Positions 11,801 to 23,327 of a stretch of DNA of 64,000 nt are shown here, in pieces. A program made the translations under genes and the position numbers. Source of the DNA: Chrysoperla carnea. Taxonomy: Eukaryota; Arthropoda; Insecta; Neuroptera; Chrysopidae. Under the pieces are notes generated by a model, which saw nothing but the letters and a program-made list of their open reading frames with translations, ran no database searches and had not been told where the DNA came from. The DNA is taken from contig NC_058341.1 in the NCBI RefSeq assembly GCF_905475395.1, positions 73,777,597 through 73,841,596 of the forward strand, in the 5' to 3' direction. Within the stretch, counting starts at the first letter, position 1, and every line of letters starts with the position of its first letter.

Positions 11801-14508
11801 AAATTGATAATTTATTCATCAATCTAGGTGCTTTTCACATTCAAATGGCTTTTTTCAAAGCAATTGGATCTTACATAGATTCTTGTGGCATTACTGATTT
11901 TTTAGTCGATGCGCAAGTTTTAGCAGCCGGATCAGTGAATGGTTTCATTTCCAGCAAGCATTTTAACCGATGCAAACGCATTCATCCCCTACTTTCGGTT
12001 GCTCTGCAAAGTTTATTACTTGAATCATTTATATCGACTAACGAACTCAAACCGTCTTTGATAGTAGATAATTTAACAGAAATTCTAAATAATAAAGTCG
12101 AATGTACATCCCCCCTCAATCTATCAACGACACTGCAGGATATTGTTAGAAAGTACCAAGATTATCTCGAAAAAATATCGACTGGTGAATACGGAAAAAC
12201 TGCGCAATTTTATTTACAATATATCGAGCTAGTAAATTTATACTTTAGATTTTCTAGGAGCATTCGTACCAATGATTTTGATTTGTATATTGATTCATTA
12301 TATAGTATGGCAAACTGGTTTTTTGTTTTCAATCAACAAAACTACTGTCGTTGGATCATTATGTATTGCTGTAATCTTATGAAATAAAAAATGACTGATT
12401 CTCCATTACATCATGAATTTTTAAAGGACGCATTTAGTGTTAAACGAACATCAAATACACTTTCAAGATCACCAGTCGATTTAACATTAGAACAGACAAT
12501 TAATGCGGATGCTGCAAGTTCGTTAACAGGTGTAACACATTTTAGTACATCAATTGGAGCTCGACAACGATGGGCTCTGAGCCATAGCATGCGAACAAAA
12601 ATTATTTCTAAAATCTTACATGAAATGAATTTGACTGCAAATGATGATTCTGTTCGAGAATTAGAGCAAAGTAGATGGAAAAAAGATAGGGAAGCTGCTG
12701 AGAGCATAATGTCGAAGATCAAACAATACATCAATCCATTTGACAGCAGTATAAATAAAAATAATTTATTCAACATTGTTACTGGTAGATCGGTTTCAGA
12801 TAATGTTTCTAAATTGTTATTAGAAGCTGATGATATTGGTCGAAATAGAAAAGTAGCATTTATTGCAGAATGTAACATTAATTGTAAGAGATTCGAATCC
12901 CCTATTCCGAGATTAAAAGTTTCAAATTTTAGTTCAGAATGCATAAAAAAATCTATTAGGAGCCGTGATGGTAATAAAGAAACAATAATTAGAATGGAAC
13001 GTGATGTTTTTGGTAGACTGTTAGCACTTGCGTTAAATCATAAAATTAGTATTGAAACGTGTTTGTCATATCCTCTTGCACCAGCACCACCCGCACTCTT
13101 CCAATGTACAGGCGAGATGCATAAAACCGATAAGTCTGTTCTAGCTAAGAAAATAAAAAAATTCAGTGATCCAGAATTTCCTTTACATATAGATATTGAA
13201 ATAATTGATGGATTCTATTTTCTGCATAAACTAGGACCAGCAATTCCACAAACATTCGGCAAAGTAGCTGAATTCATTTTAAGAAAAATCTGTAATAGCC
13301 CAGCATCTGAAATACATATTATTTTTGATCGGTACGTTATTCCGAGTATAAAAGATGCGGAGAGAACTAATAGAAATGAAATAGACGTTCCGTACAGTAT
13401 AAATGGACCATCACAAAGCCGTCCAAATGATTTATTGAAAAGTTTAAAAAATAAAAAATTCAAGGAAGCGCTAATTAAGTTTCTCGAAAAACATTGGGAG
13501 AATTCTGATATGTCTTTTGTTATTGGTAATAAAAAAATTTATTTAACTGTAGGTTCTAACTGTTATTCTTATATTGCAATCGAAAATAAAGTAATTAAGA
13601 CAGAGGAAATTGAATTACAATGTACTCACGAAGAGGCTGATACTAGGATAATATTTCATCTGAGCAAATGTCCTGACAACTCAAAAATCCTCGTAAAATC
13701 GTCTGATACTGATGTTTTAGTAATTTTATTGGGACACATTTTCGAATTACGACAATTTGAAATTTGGTTATTGTCTTCAACAAATCGAAAAGTTGATGAA
13801 AATTGCGTAAATTGCACTAAATTAGGTAATATTTTAGGTGAAAATATGTGTAAAGCCTTGCCTGGTTTTCATGCTTACACAGGATGTGATTTCACGGCAA
13901 GTTTTTATAAGAAAGGAAAATCGAGACCATTTGAAATACTCAAAAGTAATGAAAAATATCAAATAATGTTTGCTGAACTGAATAATCCTGATGATATCGA
14001 AAATGAAAAAAAAATAGCAACACTCCAACAATTTACGTGTCAAATGTACGGCATACAAGATTGTGTAGATGTTAATTTAGCCCGAGTACTTTTATTTGAA
14101 AAACAGTTTTCTTCATTTTCGATTTAAGAAAAATTTTTCAATGGCGTTCGCCAGTACGATTCCGGCTCAATGCCATCCTGCTGGCAGGCATTGAAACAAA
14201 AAATATTAAGAACCATTTATGTCAATGCCTTGTGGCAAAACGCAAGAAACAAACATTGCATAACGTTGGCATTTAAAGAATGCGGTTGGATTTATGATGA
14301 GGACGATAATTTAATAACACCAAATATGTTCGACGGAAGTCCAACTCCGATTCAAGTTAACGATATTTTGATTAATGAAACTGAAAATGAATACTCAGAA
14401 AATTGTAATGAGGATGATAATGATAATGATACTGTTTTAATAAACGATGATATCGACATTGACTCTTTAAATGTTTCATTAGATTGTAATGATAAAGATG
14501 AACAATAA
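8852..14508 (+). pseudogene. Academ-like transposon protein with XPG/FEN1-type nuclease domain
   Basis: Exons 8852-9088, 9228-9356 and 9987 onward join in phase 0. The N-terminus has a Cys/His module (CFLCG...YHSACLKKF), and a second similar module follows at about 10216-10400 (CIFCDK...YHAICRTVY). The C-terminal half has an XPG/FEN1-like nuclease core. HEEADTRIIFHLSK and SSDTDVLVILL (about 13625-13735) supply the acidic metal ligands, and LPGFHAYTGCDFTASFYKKGK (about 13858-13920) resembles the FEN1 GCDY helix. Damage: an in-frame TAA at 10836, a frameshift near 11035, a one-base loss near 11798, TAA at 12385 and TAA at 14125. A helicase domain was not seen. The copy is dead, yet the TIRs could still be mobilised in trans. 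Confidence 0.65.
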
Positions 14509-14811
14509 TAATAAGTATATTGTATTGTTAGCTGTAATATAATTTAAAATACAAAAAATTAATTGTGTTTATAATGATAAGTGTATTGTATTGTTAAATG
14601 TAATGTGATTAGTTATGCAATAAATTAATTGACTTGTAATAAACATGAATACCTAAAAAGATTCCTTGCCTTCTTCCTACCACATAATATTAATAACTTA
14701 CGAATCGAATATTTTTAATTAATGAAAATTGATGTAAGTAGTAAATTAAAAAAATAACAATTCGCTGATTTGTTAATTTCGTCCTTTAAATCATGGAAAA
14801 GATTGTAAAAT

Positions 14812-15372
14812 GTTAGAAAAAATATTAGAAAATAAATTAAAGAATGTATGACTTCATACAGTATTTAAATTCATGTTAATAATTTTAAAGAAGGTAGCCA
14901 GGTATATGCGGGAAAAATAATCATGGCAGCCTATTTTTTTCTTAAAATATAAAATATAAGCTTTAATTTGAGCATAAAGTCATCCATGTATTCGATAACA
15001 TAGGTTGACAAAAAAATCTCAATCTTTAATGCATGTTAATAACTTTAAAGAAGGTAGCCAGGTATATGCGGGCAAAATAATCATGGCAGCCTATTTTTTT
15101 CTTAAAGTATAAAATATAAGCTTTAATTTGAGCATAAAGTCATCCATGTATTCGATAACATAGGTTGACACAAAAAAAAAATATCTTTGATGAGGGGTGC
15201 CACAGGGTTGCGGGTGGATTTAGTCTGGCACCCTATGGTTATCTTATTGTACACATGAAAACCTACATTTTTATGTAAGTCTGCATTATGTATTCGATCA
15301 CTTAAGAAAACACTAAAAATTGTAACCGGAAGTGACGTAAAATTTTCGTGATGCGGGCAAAACCAGCCTCAA
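14812..15372 (-). repeat. Right terminal inverted repeat with an internal tandem duplication
   Basis: Inverted copy of 8048-8455. A unit of about 150 bp beginning CATGTTAATAA and ending near TAGGTTGACA occurs twice in tandem, at about 14872-15015 and 15027-15170, while the left repeat has it once. The two units differ at few positions, for example GGGAAAA against GGGCAAA. Confidence 0.82.
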
Positions 15373-15375
15373 CTA

Positions 15376-15600
15376 ATTTATTCCCATTACTGGGATATTA
15401 TTGGCTTCAATCTTTGGCCAATTAACTGAACCCATCAATGGGCCCAAGTTATCATCCGATGAAATTATTTTAATGGCCCAGTCATGGTATATAGTACTCA
15501 GCCATTGCTGCAAAACTGGCCACCAGCAATGGACCATGACTGGGCCAATTGTAAAACCTTGTATGGGATATTTCTTCAACCCCACGAGATTCAACTCTGC
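15376..15600. repeat. Palindromic MITE-like repeat, copy 2
   Basis: Non-coding block with repeated GGCCCA/TGGGCC and CCATTGCTG/CAGCAATGG words, strongly self-complementary, so open frames on both strands here are by-products. It abuts the truncated end of the Academ-like TIR at 15372, as if it had inserted at or replaced that end. Related to 1195-1325. Confidence 0.5.
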
Positions 15601-16300
15601 TAAACCTTATCAACAATCAACAAAACCTCATGAATAATTTTAAAAAAATCTCTCAATTTGGATTTTAATAATGAATAAACTTATAAATTAATATTATAAT
15701 AATTTCTATTCTTCAGTTCAAGGACAGGTATGTTTACTAATATTTTTCTCTTCATAAGCGCATAATTGCAAAATTTTTTCAAATTGATAAATATTTTTAC
15801 AAATATTTTATTTTACTATTAACTCATACTTCATACAAATAGTAAAACTAAATTTTTGCATAGGTGCAAAATTAATTAATTCATTTTGTATATCACGTTT
15901 CAAATCATTATGTACTTTTGTAAAGTGAAATTGTTTATAATATTTAAAACTTAAAATTTTTTTCTTAAACCAAATTCATTTAATTTATGAACAATTTCAT
16001 TAATTATCAAAATGTAAATTCGTATACTATTTTTATTATTCTTTATGATTGATTTAACGAAGTTATCCTTATAATTTTCAAATTTTTCTTTAAGGGATAA
16101 CTTTACTTTTGAGTTAGATGAAAAATAATTTGCAAAACTTTGCCCTCTAAAAAAAAGTCGGAAGGTGTGATAGGTCCTGGACGGAGTATACCTTCAAAAC
16201 ATGGCTCTAACACACTAAATCAATTAAATTATTATTATTGAGTAATAATATTTTAATAATGTAATAACCTAATTTGTAATAGTAGCATGGTTTGATTACT
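15601..16300. other. AT-rich spacer
   Basis: Homopolymer-rich sequence with no coding frame, no clear repeat and no recognised end of the next element. Its right part may be the outer left end of the ISL2EU-type element, but I found no inverted partner for the right-hand side at about 19.8 kb. Confidence 0.3.
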
Positions 16301-16425
16301 AAGCTAATAAGAAAAATTTATATTGGTAATTATTAAGGTAATCATAATTACACAAACTGAAATCAGAATTATTTCCATATTTATTTTCAATATGAGAATT
16401 AAAATATATATATATATATATATAT

Positions 16426-18020
16426 GTGGAAATAATTCTGAAAACCGGATTTCCATCAATAGCACATAATATTGAATTTCAACCCCAAACACTTTTAAAA
16501 GGAAAAAAGTTTGTCGATGCAGAGCATGTAAGGGATGTACACCGTAAAAGTGAAGAAAGTTATTCAATAAAAGCAAGGGTAATTAGGCAAGCATCTGTGC
16601 ATACAACACCTTACATTACATCACTAAAGGTATTTCATATTTAATATCAAAAATTTATATAACAATGACTAGGAATAATTCAGTTGTCGTGGTAAGAACC
16701 GTAAATTCATAATATTTTTTTTTTTTCTTTCACATAAACGCGTCGCGATGTGTCATCGATGTTCAATGTACTTGCGTTTACAACCAAAGTAAGAAATGTA
16801 AGCATGTTGCTGCGCTAATTTATTATATAAATAATGAGGAAAGTATTTCGAAAACTAGTGTTGAACAACAATGGGGCAAACCGAGTGCACGACAGTTTGC
16901 AAAAAATAAGTATTCCAAAGGAGAATACTTTGAAAACATGGTACCTCATAAATATGTACAGCTGCAAGAACCTCAAGAAGTTAGGATTTCAGAGCTTGTG
17001 TCGGATTTACCACTTAAACAAATTTTAATGGCACAATCCAATAAAAGTAATCATCACACGGTTAGAAATGTGATGAATTATTTATTAACGCAAGTAGAAC
17101 TTGGTATTGAAAAAGAAGATTGCGCAGAATGCATACGCAATTTTTTAATATTTAGTGATGAACATTTAATTTATAGTTATGCTTACAATCTAGATGTTAA
17201 ATTAAAAGACTTCTATGTTGAAAATATAGTTCTCTCAGAGAAAAATATCGTTGCTTTGGCCTCCAATACGTTGGAGCAATCTTCGAGCAATGATTGGTAC
17301 AAAGCTAGACGTTTGAGGATTTCAGCAAGTACAAATGCTTACAGTATTAAAACACTTTCTAGGAAACCTGTGAATAGTCTAGTATCAAATATCTTATATC
17401 CTAGTAAAATTGATTGTGCTTCAACTAGATATGCTTTGAAATATGAATCTTATGCCAAAGAAAAATATGAGCACCTTCATAATTGCACAGTTAAACGCGT
17501 TGGTGTTGTTGTTTCCAAATCACAACCTTGGCTTTGTGCAAGTCTTGATGGTGTTGTCGTAGAAGACGGTTGTATATCTAAAATTATCGAATTTAAATGT
17601 CCCAGTTCTTGTGAGAAGAAAGGTGTAATTAATTTTGCTGATAAGTCGTGTAACGTTAAGTATTTAGAATTTATTGACGATAAGATACAATTAAAGAAGT
17701 CTGATTGTTATTACACCCAAAGTCAAGTACAAATGTATGTTACTGGTATGACTGTCTGTGATCTATTTACTTACTCGCCAATGCCAAATGGTTGTTGCTT
17801 AATTGAAGTACACCGTGACGAAGAATTTTTAAAGATAGCCATACTGAAAAGCGAAGAATTTTTCTTTTTAAATTATTTACCGGCTTTATATGAGGCTGTG
17901 ATAACGGATAAATTCAACAGCAGCATTGATAACACTAACGACTTGAATGACAATAAAAATCAAGTTTTACAAACCCGAAGTTTTACTGGAATTGACATTA
18001 GTAACGTGTTGAACAAATGA
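16426..18020 (+). pseudogene. YqaJ-type nuclease with SWIM zinc finger, 5'-truncated
   Basis: The lambda-exonuclease/YqaJ fold is a PDDEXK nuclease. Seen from about 17295 on are WYKARRLRISAST, YESYAKEKY, CASLDG, IIEFKCP (the E-x-K pair) and YYTQSQVQMYVTG, in the family order. A SWIM finger (CTCVYNQSKKCKH, about 16769-16807) precedes it. An upstream exon ends with a GT donor at about 16627, but no acceptor is obvious before 16758, and a (TA)n tract at 16401-16424 occupies the place of the N-terminus. The ATG at 16938 starts a 360-codon frame that would lack the SWIM finger. Probable role: recombination or repair step during transposition (inference). The uninterrupted YqaJ part suggests recent decay only at the 5' end. 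Confidence 0.68.
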
Positions 18021-18056
18021 ATATACTTTATTGTTCGTTACTCAAATTTAATAAAG

Positions 18057-18160
<104 letters not shown>

Positions 18161-18300
18161 TTTAAAGAAAAGCTTTATCGCTCGTTTAAAAATTTTATTA
18201 AGCTAAGTTTATTTCAAGTTTACATACATTTTATACAATGTTTACAACGTTCATGTTTACAATTTATTGTCATAATTTCTTAAAGATAAAAAAAAAAATT

Positions 18301-19721
18301 TTACAATTGTTGAAAATAAAAATATATCATAATAAAATGATAAACCGTATACCGTATTTTACTCTCTATTACAGCTATCTTCTTATTTGAAATTATTGGA
18401 GGCTGTAAATTTACTAAAATACAGCAGATATGCATGATGTCATCTACGCAATGAAATAAGTTCTCCGGAATTTTATTTAACATCTGATAAGTGCGTAATC
18501 GCTGCATGATTCTTTCCATATGAATCCTTACTCTAGCTACACTGTAAGTTTGCTGAGTTTCTTCCCTTGAAAATTCTTTTTTTTTCTCTAAAAATGATGG
18601 CATTACCATTTGTACTTTGTTAGCACTTGCGTCGATGACCGTTTTTATTTCTGGGAAACCTTTATCAGCTAAAATAATATCACCATCTTCTAATAAATTT
18701 AGTAATCCTGACTCTATTGTTAATTGAGAGCCCTACTTCCGTCCTCCAGCAACTTTTGATTTCAAGCAAATAAAACCGCCAGGAGTAATACCAATTAAAA
18801 CTTTTGCAGTAAAATTGGGAGTATGTAAAAACACGATTATCAACAGTCGTCGGAATTTCAATTCTGAATTCTGTGCAATCAATAATAACCCTGGTTTTAC
18901 TCTATTCAGGATGAAAACAGTCAGGCATTGTTTCCTGCATAGCGTCTATATCTGGCCAAAATATTAAATTTCTAGTCGCAGCAGATAACTTTTGTAATAT
19001 TTCGAAGAAAATTCTTGAAATCGTCGTCCTGTGGACAATGAATAATATACCTAGTGCTGAGAATATTAAATCTGTTTTCATTTTCATCAAGAATATTAAC
19101 AGTCTACCCTTGCTTGACACTATGCATTTTCCAGGTGTACACGACCTTTTTAATAAAAATTTTCAAAAGTTTTCAAAAGTTACACCAGCAAGAGCTATTA
19201 GTTTCTTATATTTTGTTATTGCTGCAAATCCAGTAAAATTGTTTTTTTCGGCTTGAGTTTCTTGATGAATATATGTCTTTTGAGGAGTACCGCATTCTTT
19301 GTCGACATATTTCTTATTATTTTTAAGATTTCTCATTGCTGTAGTATTTTCAATTATCTCCATCTGAGTTTCCGCATGGCAAAAATCATCTTTTACATAT
19401 CGATTACAAATGAAAGTTTGAGAATTAATATCAGAATTAGAGTAAAAGTCGACTTGACATTCTTGATCAATTTTTTGCTGTATATCTGATGGATTTCCTG
19501 TCATTACTTCAACAACTTCCATAGCACCCGGCTTAGAAATTACTGGTGATGATTTCTTTATTAAGGTTATGGTACTATACTTACTTTCGCCTTCTTACTG
19601 CAACTATCCACTTGTTTCTTTGATTTATTTTCCATTTAGCCGTTGGGAACTTATAAAAATCACACGTATTTTTTCTGCTTGTATTTTTACAATTTACAAC
19701 ACAGCAACTATGGTGCCCCAT
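18301..19721 (-). pseudogene. THAP-DDE (HARBI1-like) transposase, decayed
   Basis: Read on the minus strand. Exon 1 (19721-19585) starts MGHHSCCVVNC and has C-x4-C, a FYKFP block and a K/R-W pair, which is a THAP DNA-binding domain, closed by a GTAAGT donor. Downstream come HRTTISRIFFEIL (about 19040-19000), VIIDCTEFRIE (first catalytic D, about 18890), DIILADKGFP (second D, about 18685-18655) and the EETQQTYSVARVRIHMERIMQRLR block with the last E (about 18560-18495). A TAG interrupts the region after VAGGRK (about 18734) and the frame breaks again near 18815 and 18905. The family is DDE_Tnp_4. It converges on the YqaJ gene. The protein is not functional as read. Confidence 0.68.
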
Positions 19722-19860
19722 TTTACTTATCATTTAAATAAAAAAAAAATTAAATTTTCCACGTGTATTTGGTTACTGCAACTTTAAAAAGTGCCCCCTT
19801 TAACTCTTCAATGACACTGCGACACTGCGAACGCCAGTATCGATTTAGCCCTACCATGAC

Positions 19861-20358
19861 TTCGCACTGAGCGAATACGTAATTATGCAAACTAAAACAA
19901 GAACTAATACAGTAATTATTACAACTTAGAGATTCAAGTGCAACTTAATTCAATCAAACAATACAAGTGATAATTCATAAAATATATTTAAACGCATCGA
20001 ATATAATATTAATTATACATAATATCAAAATTATATCAGTGTTTATTTATTTGGACTTGGTTTCCATCATCAAGGATTTTCAAAATATTATCGTTATAAA
20101 ACATTAAGATTTTGTGGTGGCAGTAAAGACCTTTTGGGCACACGACAATATACCGCAAAGAGTTTGGACAAGTATAGAGAGGTTATAGCATATTAAGTTC
20201 GTACTATGCCAAGTAAACAAGCTTCAACAGAACAGTTTCAACCATAGATAAAATATAGTAGTCTCTTTCAACTGTACGTTCGTTAGCAAACATTGTGTAT
20301 TGGCAATCTTTAATTTATTTTAACTTTGGACAAACTTAAAAATTATAAATAAAATAAA
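19861..20358. other. Spacer with possible promoter region
   Basis: AT-rich and non-coding. The segment at 20250-20358 leads directly into the ATG at 20359 and contains CAACTGTACGTTCGTTAGC-like words. No TATA box is clear enough to call. Confidence 0.25.
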
Positions 20359-21360
20359 ATGTGGGAATCATTGAAAAAATATTCTAAAGTTAAATTTTCT
20401 GATGAGCTACAAGGTGCTCCTTCTTGTTGGCTAAATAACAGTAAATCAATGTCTATTTGGCCCGATAACGTTAAATCACAAAATACTTTCAATGAATTAT
20501 TAGAAAGTGCACAATATCCTTTAAAAGTGAATACTCGGAAGAGCTATAATGTTGAAAAATGGTATGCTGGTGCAAGGAATTAGTCAGTGAATAAATTTTA
20601 ATAAAATTTTACTCGATAAAATAACAAATCTTTAAAAATATATATGTTATTCAACGTAAAATTTTTTGAGTAAAACTAAATTATTTGAACAATTAAAAAC
20701 TCATTGCATATACTCATTAAAAAAATATCTAACAGGAGAGTCTATCAAAATAAGCATCTGTTCGCTAATGTAATTACTACAATACTAAGTATAAACATTT
20801 TGTAATCGCAAATTTCTATAAATGTATTAATAATAATAGTAATTATATCAGTAAGAATAATCATATTTCTGTACAATTTTTCTTATATTTTTAGATGAAT
20901 GGACACTAGCTCAAGAAAAATAAGGCGATTCGATGAAAAATTCTGAAGTCTTGGATTCTGATCAATATTTAGATGAAGAAATCCGGAGACGATTAAAAGC
21001 CATGAGAAGAGAATATTCACGGCGGATTTATAGTAGGTAGTGATGAAGTCTCAAGCGTGTTATCATTACATGCTGGATACAATTCCAAAAGTAAGGAAAG
21101 AAAATCTTATGAAAGTATGGTAAACAGCACAATACCGCCATTATCGAAATTACCGATAATCTCTTCACTCAGCAGTAAAGGTATATTTTTTTAAATAATA
21201 ATTTGAACTTTCTATTTTTTATATTTGTCATAGGTACATCTGATAATACTATTCAAAATAACAATGCTAGAAGTTCATAAAAGTTATTCATCAATACTGA
21301 TGACCTTGAGAAACCTTGCTATTCTGGAGCATCGCGACAATCTCCATCTGAGATCTTACT
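20359..21360 (+). pseudogene. Decayed DUF4806-type transposon-associated gene fragment
   Basis: Exon-like frame 20359-20583 (MWESLKKYSKVKF...SIWP...YNVEKWYAGA) is followed, after a gap with an acceptor-like TTTTTAG at about 20893, by DEWTLAQEK and then SDQYLDEEIRRRLKAMRREYS (about 20950-21040). The order, an N-terminal Trp-rich block then a charged SDxxL..E.R block, resembles the gene at 5302. The DUF4806 part itself is not seen. Stops at about 20580 and 20922 break it. Assignment rests on overall layout and is tentative. Confidence 0.4.
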
Positions 21361-21665
21361 GAACTAAAATGCCATATTGCCGCCATTACCCATACACCCG
21401 GTACATTTGCCGCCATTACCGTAATTACCAAAAATCTCTTCACTCAGCAGTAAAGGTATATTTTTTTAAATAATAAGTTGAACTTCCAACTCGAATATCA
21501 ATTTTTTTTTAATTGTTATGGATTACAGCTGACAATGGTAACTCTTTAATTCTTTTCAGAATTTAATAATATTCAAAATAACATTGCCAGAAGTTTATCA
21601 AAGTTATTCATCAATACTGATGATCTTGAGAAACCTTGTTACTCGGAAGCATCGTAACACAATCT
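21110..21665 (+). repeat. Diverged tandem duplication, about 290-bp units
   Basis: Unit 1 (about 21140-21365) and unit 2 (about 21408-21680) share ATCTCTTCACTCAGCAGTAAA, TTGAAACTT-like intron sequence and TTCATCAATACTGATGA...CTTGAGAAACCTTG. Each unit looks like an exon end, a short intron and the next exon start, so one exon pair was duplicated before both copies decayed. Confidence 0.65.
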
Positions 21666-21779
21666 CTATCTGAGATCTTACTGAACCAAAATGGTACTGA
21701 CGGAAACTAAAGTTTTCATGAAGATAATTTCGCGCATAACAAGAAGTCAAATTTAGGGAGTCTGTGGTTAATAGCTGGA

Positions 21780-23327
21780 TGCAATCTTCCATCAATATTA
21801 ATATGGCAGGTTTAGTTTTAAGCCAAGAGATTTCTAAAAGAGGTAAATCGTATAAAGACGGCGAATACATAAAAAATTTTATTTTTATTATTTATAAATG
21901 CATCGGAAGAGCTATTTCGGAATTTTAAGAATAAAACAGATATTCTGAAAATAATTAAAGAGTTACCATTGTCTGCCAAAACCATTAAAGATAGAACAGT
22001 TAAAATGTGTTCGATTATAACCAACAAGATCTGAAATTGGTTTCGGTGTTATTAATAACAGTTGACGAGTCTTGTGACAAATGATAAGCGCAAGTTTCAC
22101 TTTTTTTTAATTTATGCCTCATTCAGAAGAGCTTTTAGGATTATAGCCACTCAAAGGTCAGACGCGGAGAAGATGTTGTAAATGCTGTAATTGAGTGTAT
22201 GGGTAACCATCATATTCTCCTCGATAAAATTGTGTTGATTTCAACAAATGGGGTCAAAAGTATGACTGGCGTAAGAAAGGGATTTATTGACATATTGAAA
22301 ATTTACCATTTTATCACAAGATATTTGTGTACCATTGTATCATTCACCAAGCAGCGCTTTGTGTGCAAATATTTCTGGATTAAATTTGTATGCTGAGTTG
22401 TGGAATAAGTGATTAACATTATAAATTTTAGGTAAAGCTCTTAATCATCCTCAATTCAAAGAATTTTCATTTGCAGTGGAGAGTGAGTAATCTGATCTTC
22501 TGCTTTAATAAACTACAAGGTACGTTGGTTATCAAGAGGGAGAGTTTTATCCAGAGCTAACAGACGATCAGTGGATCCAAAACTTTTATTTCATGGTAGA
22601 TGTTACGTTTCATCTAAATCAGCTTAATCGCAAACTAAAAGGGAAAGGAAAATTACTTTTTTCGATGTAAGAAGAAATAATAACATTCGAAAACAAATTA
22701 TCCATTTTTGCTCAGGATTTTGAAAGTGAAACATTGTTTCATTTTCCGAGCCTGCTGAAGCATCGCCAAGAAAATAATTCGCCAATTGGAAAACACCATT
22801 TTAAAACAATAATTTTAAATAAGAGGGAAGCATTTGTCAGGAGGTTTCAGGAATTTAAAAACAGCAGAGCAACTTTAGGATTTGAAATTGTTTCCTTTTT
22901 ATATTAACATTGGTAGCTTTGAAATACAATTGCTAGGCTTAAAAACCAAGGAGATGTGGCGCTCTATGTTCGAACGTCTTTGCGTTGAATTGGAATAATT
23001 GGAGAAGAATAAATGTAATCTTAGTTCACAACACAAGAGACATGATAGTTCACAACACAAGTGGTGTGATGATCTGCAGAAGGAAGACAATCATTTCCCA
23101 CGCTTGAAATAGTATTCCTGACTCTTACGGTCAGCTAAAAAGCTCGCGTTTGCTGTTCTTTCCTTTTTCGATTCTACGTATATATGCGAATAATCTTTTT
23201 CAAGCATGAACATTATCAAGAGTAAATTGAGAAGTCATCTTATTGATGAGAACTTGGAATGATACCTAAAATTAAAAACAACAACATACAAACCTGACTT
23301 AATCAAACTTTCCAAGCGTACGAATCT
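21780..23327 (+). pseudogene. hAT-superfamily transposase pseudogene (GTF2IRD2/ZBED-like)
   Basis: Conserved blocks appear in order but in shifting frames: QEISKRGKSYKDGE (about 21825-21865), ELPLSAKTIKDR (about 21960), TVDESCDK (about 22055, catalytic D), RGEDVVNAVIECMG (about 22160-22203), VLISTNGVKSMTG (second D position substituted to N as read, about 22230-22268) and the C-terminal dimerisation segment KSKLRSHLIDENLE...YKPDLIKLSK (about 23220-23315). At least five stops or frameshifts are present, e.g. the TAA after TYICE at about 23189. The group is common in animals and sometimes domesticated; this copy is clearly dead. Confidence 0.7.

Larger units (their letters stand above)
7936..15372 (+). 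mobile_element. Large TIR DNA transposon with XPG-like nuclease (Academ-like)
   Basis: Long inverted repeats bracket one multi-exon gene. The left repeat begins at about 7936 by comparison with the related block at 57.9-58.05 kb. Matching to the right repeat starts at 8048 and runs to about 8455; the right repeat is 14812-15372. The right end stops at CCAGCCTCAA, where an unrelated MITE begins, so the outer 110 bp seem to be lost there. Long TIRs plus an XPG/FEN1-type nuclease and Cys/His-rich N-terminal modules suit the Academ superfamily as I know it. No target duplication could be found. Confidence 0.65.

Noticed and set aside
8040..15385. Target-site duplication of the Academ-like element
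   Set aside because: TTA-like words near both ends are not direct repeats, and the right end is truncated, so no duplication can be claimed.
15373..15637. Overlapping frames on both strands of the 15.4-kb block
   Set aside because: The block is a self-complementary MITE; open frames on both strands follow from the palindrome.
19038..19787. Plus-strand frames at 19.0-19.8 kb
   Set aside because: They are antisense to the THAP-DDE transposase, which shows domain motifs in order on the minus strand.
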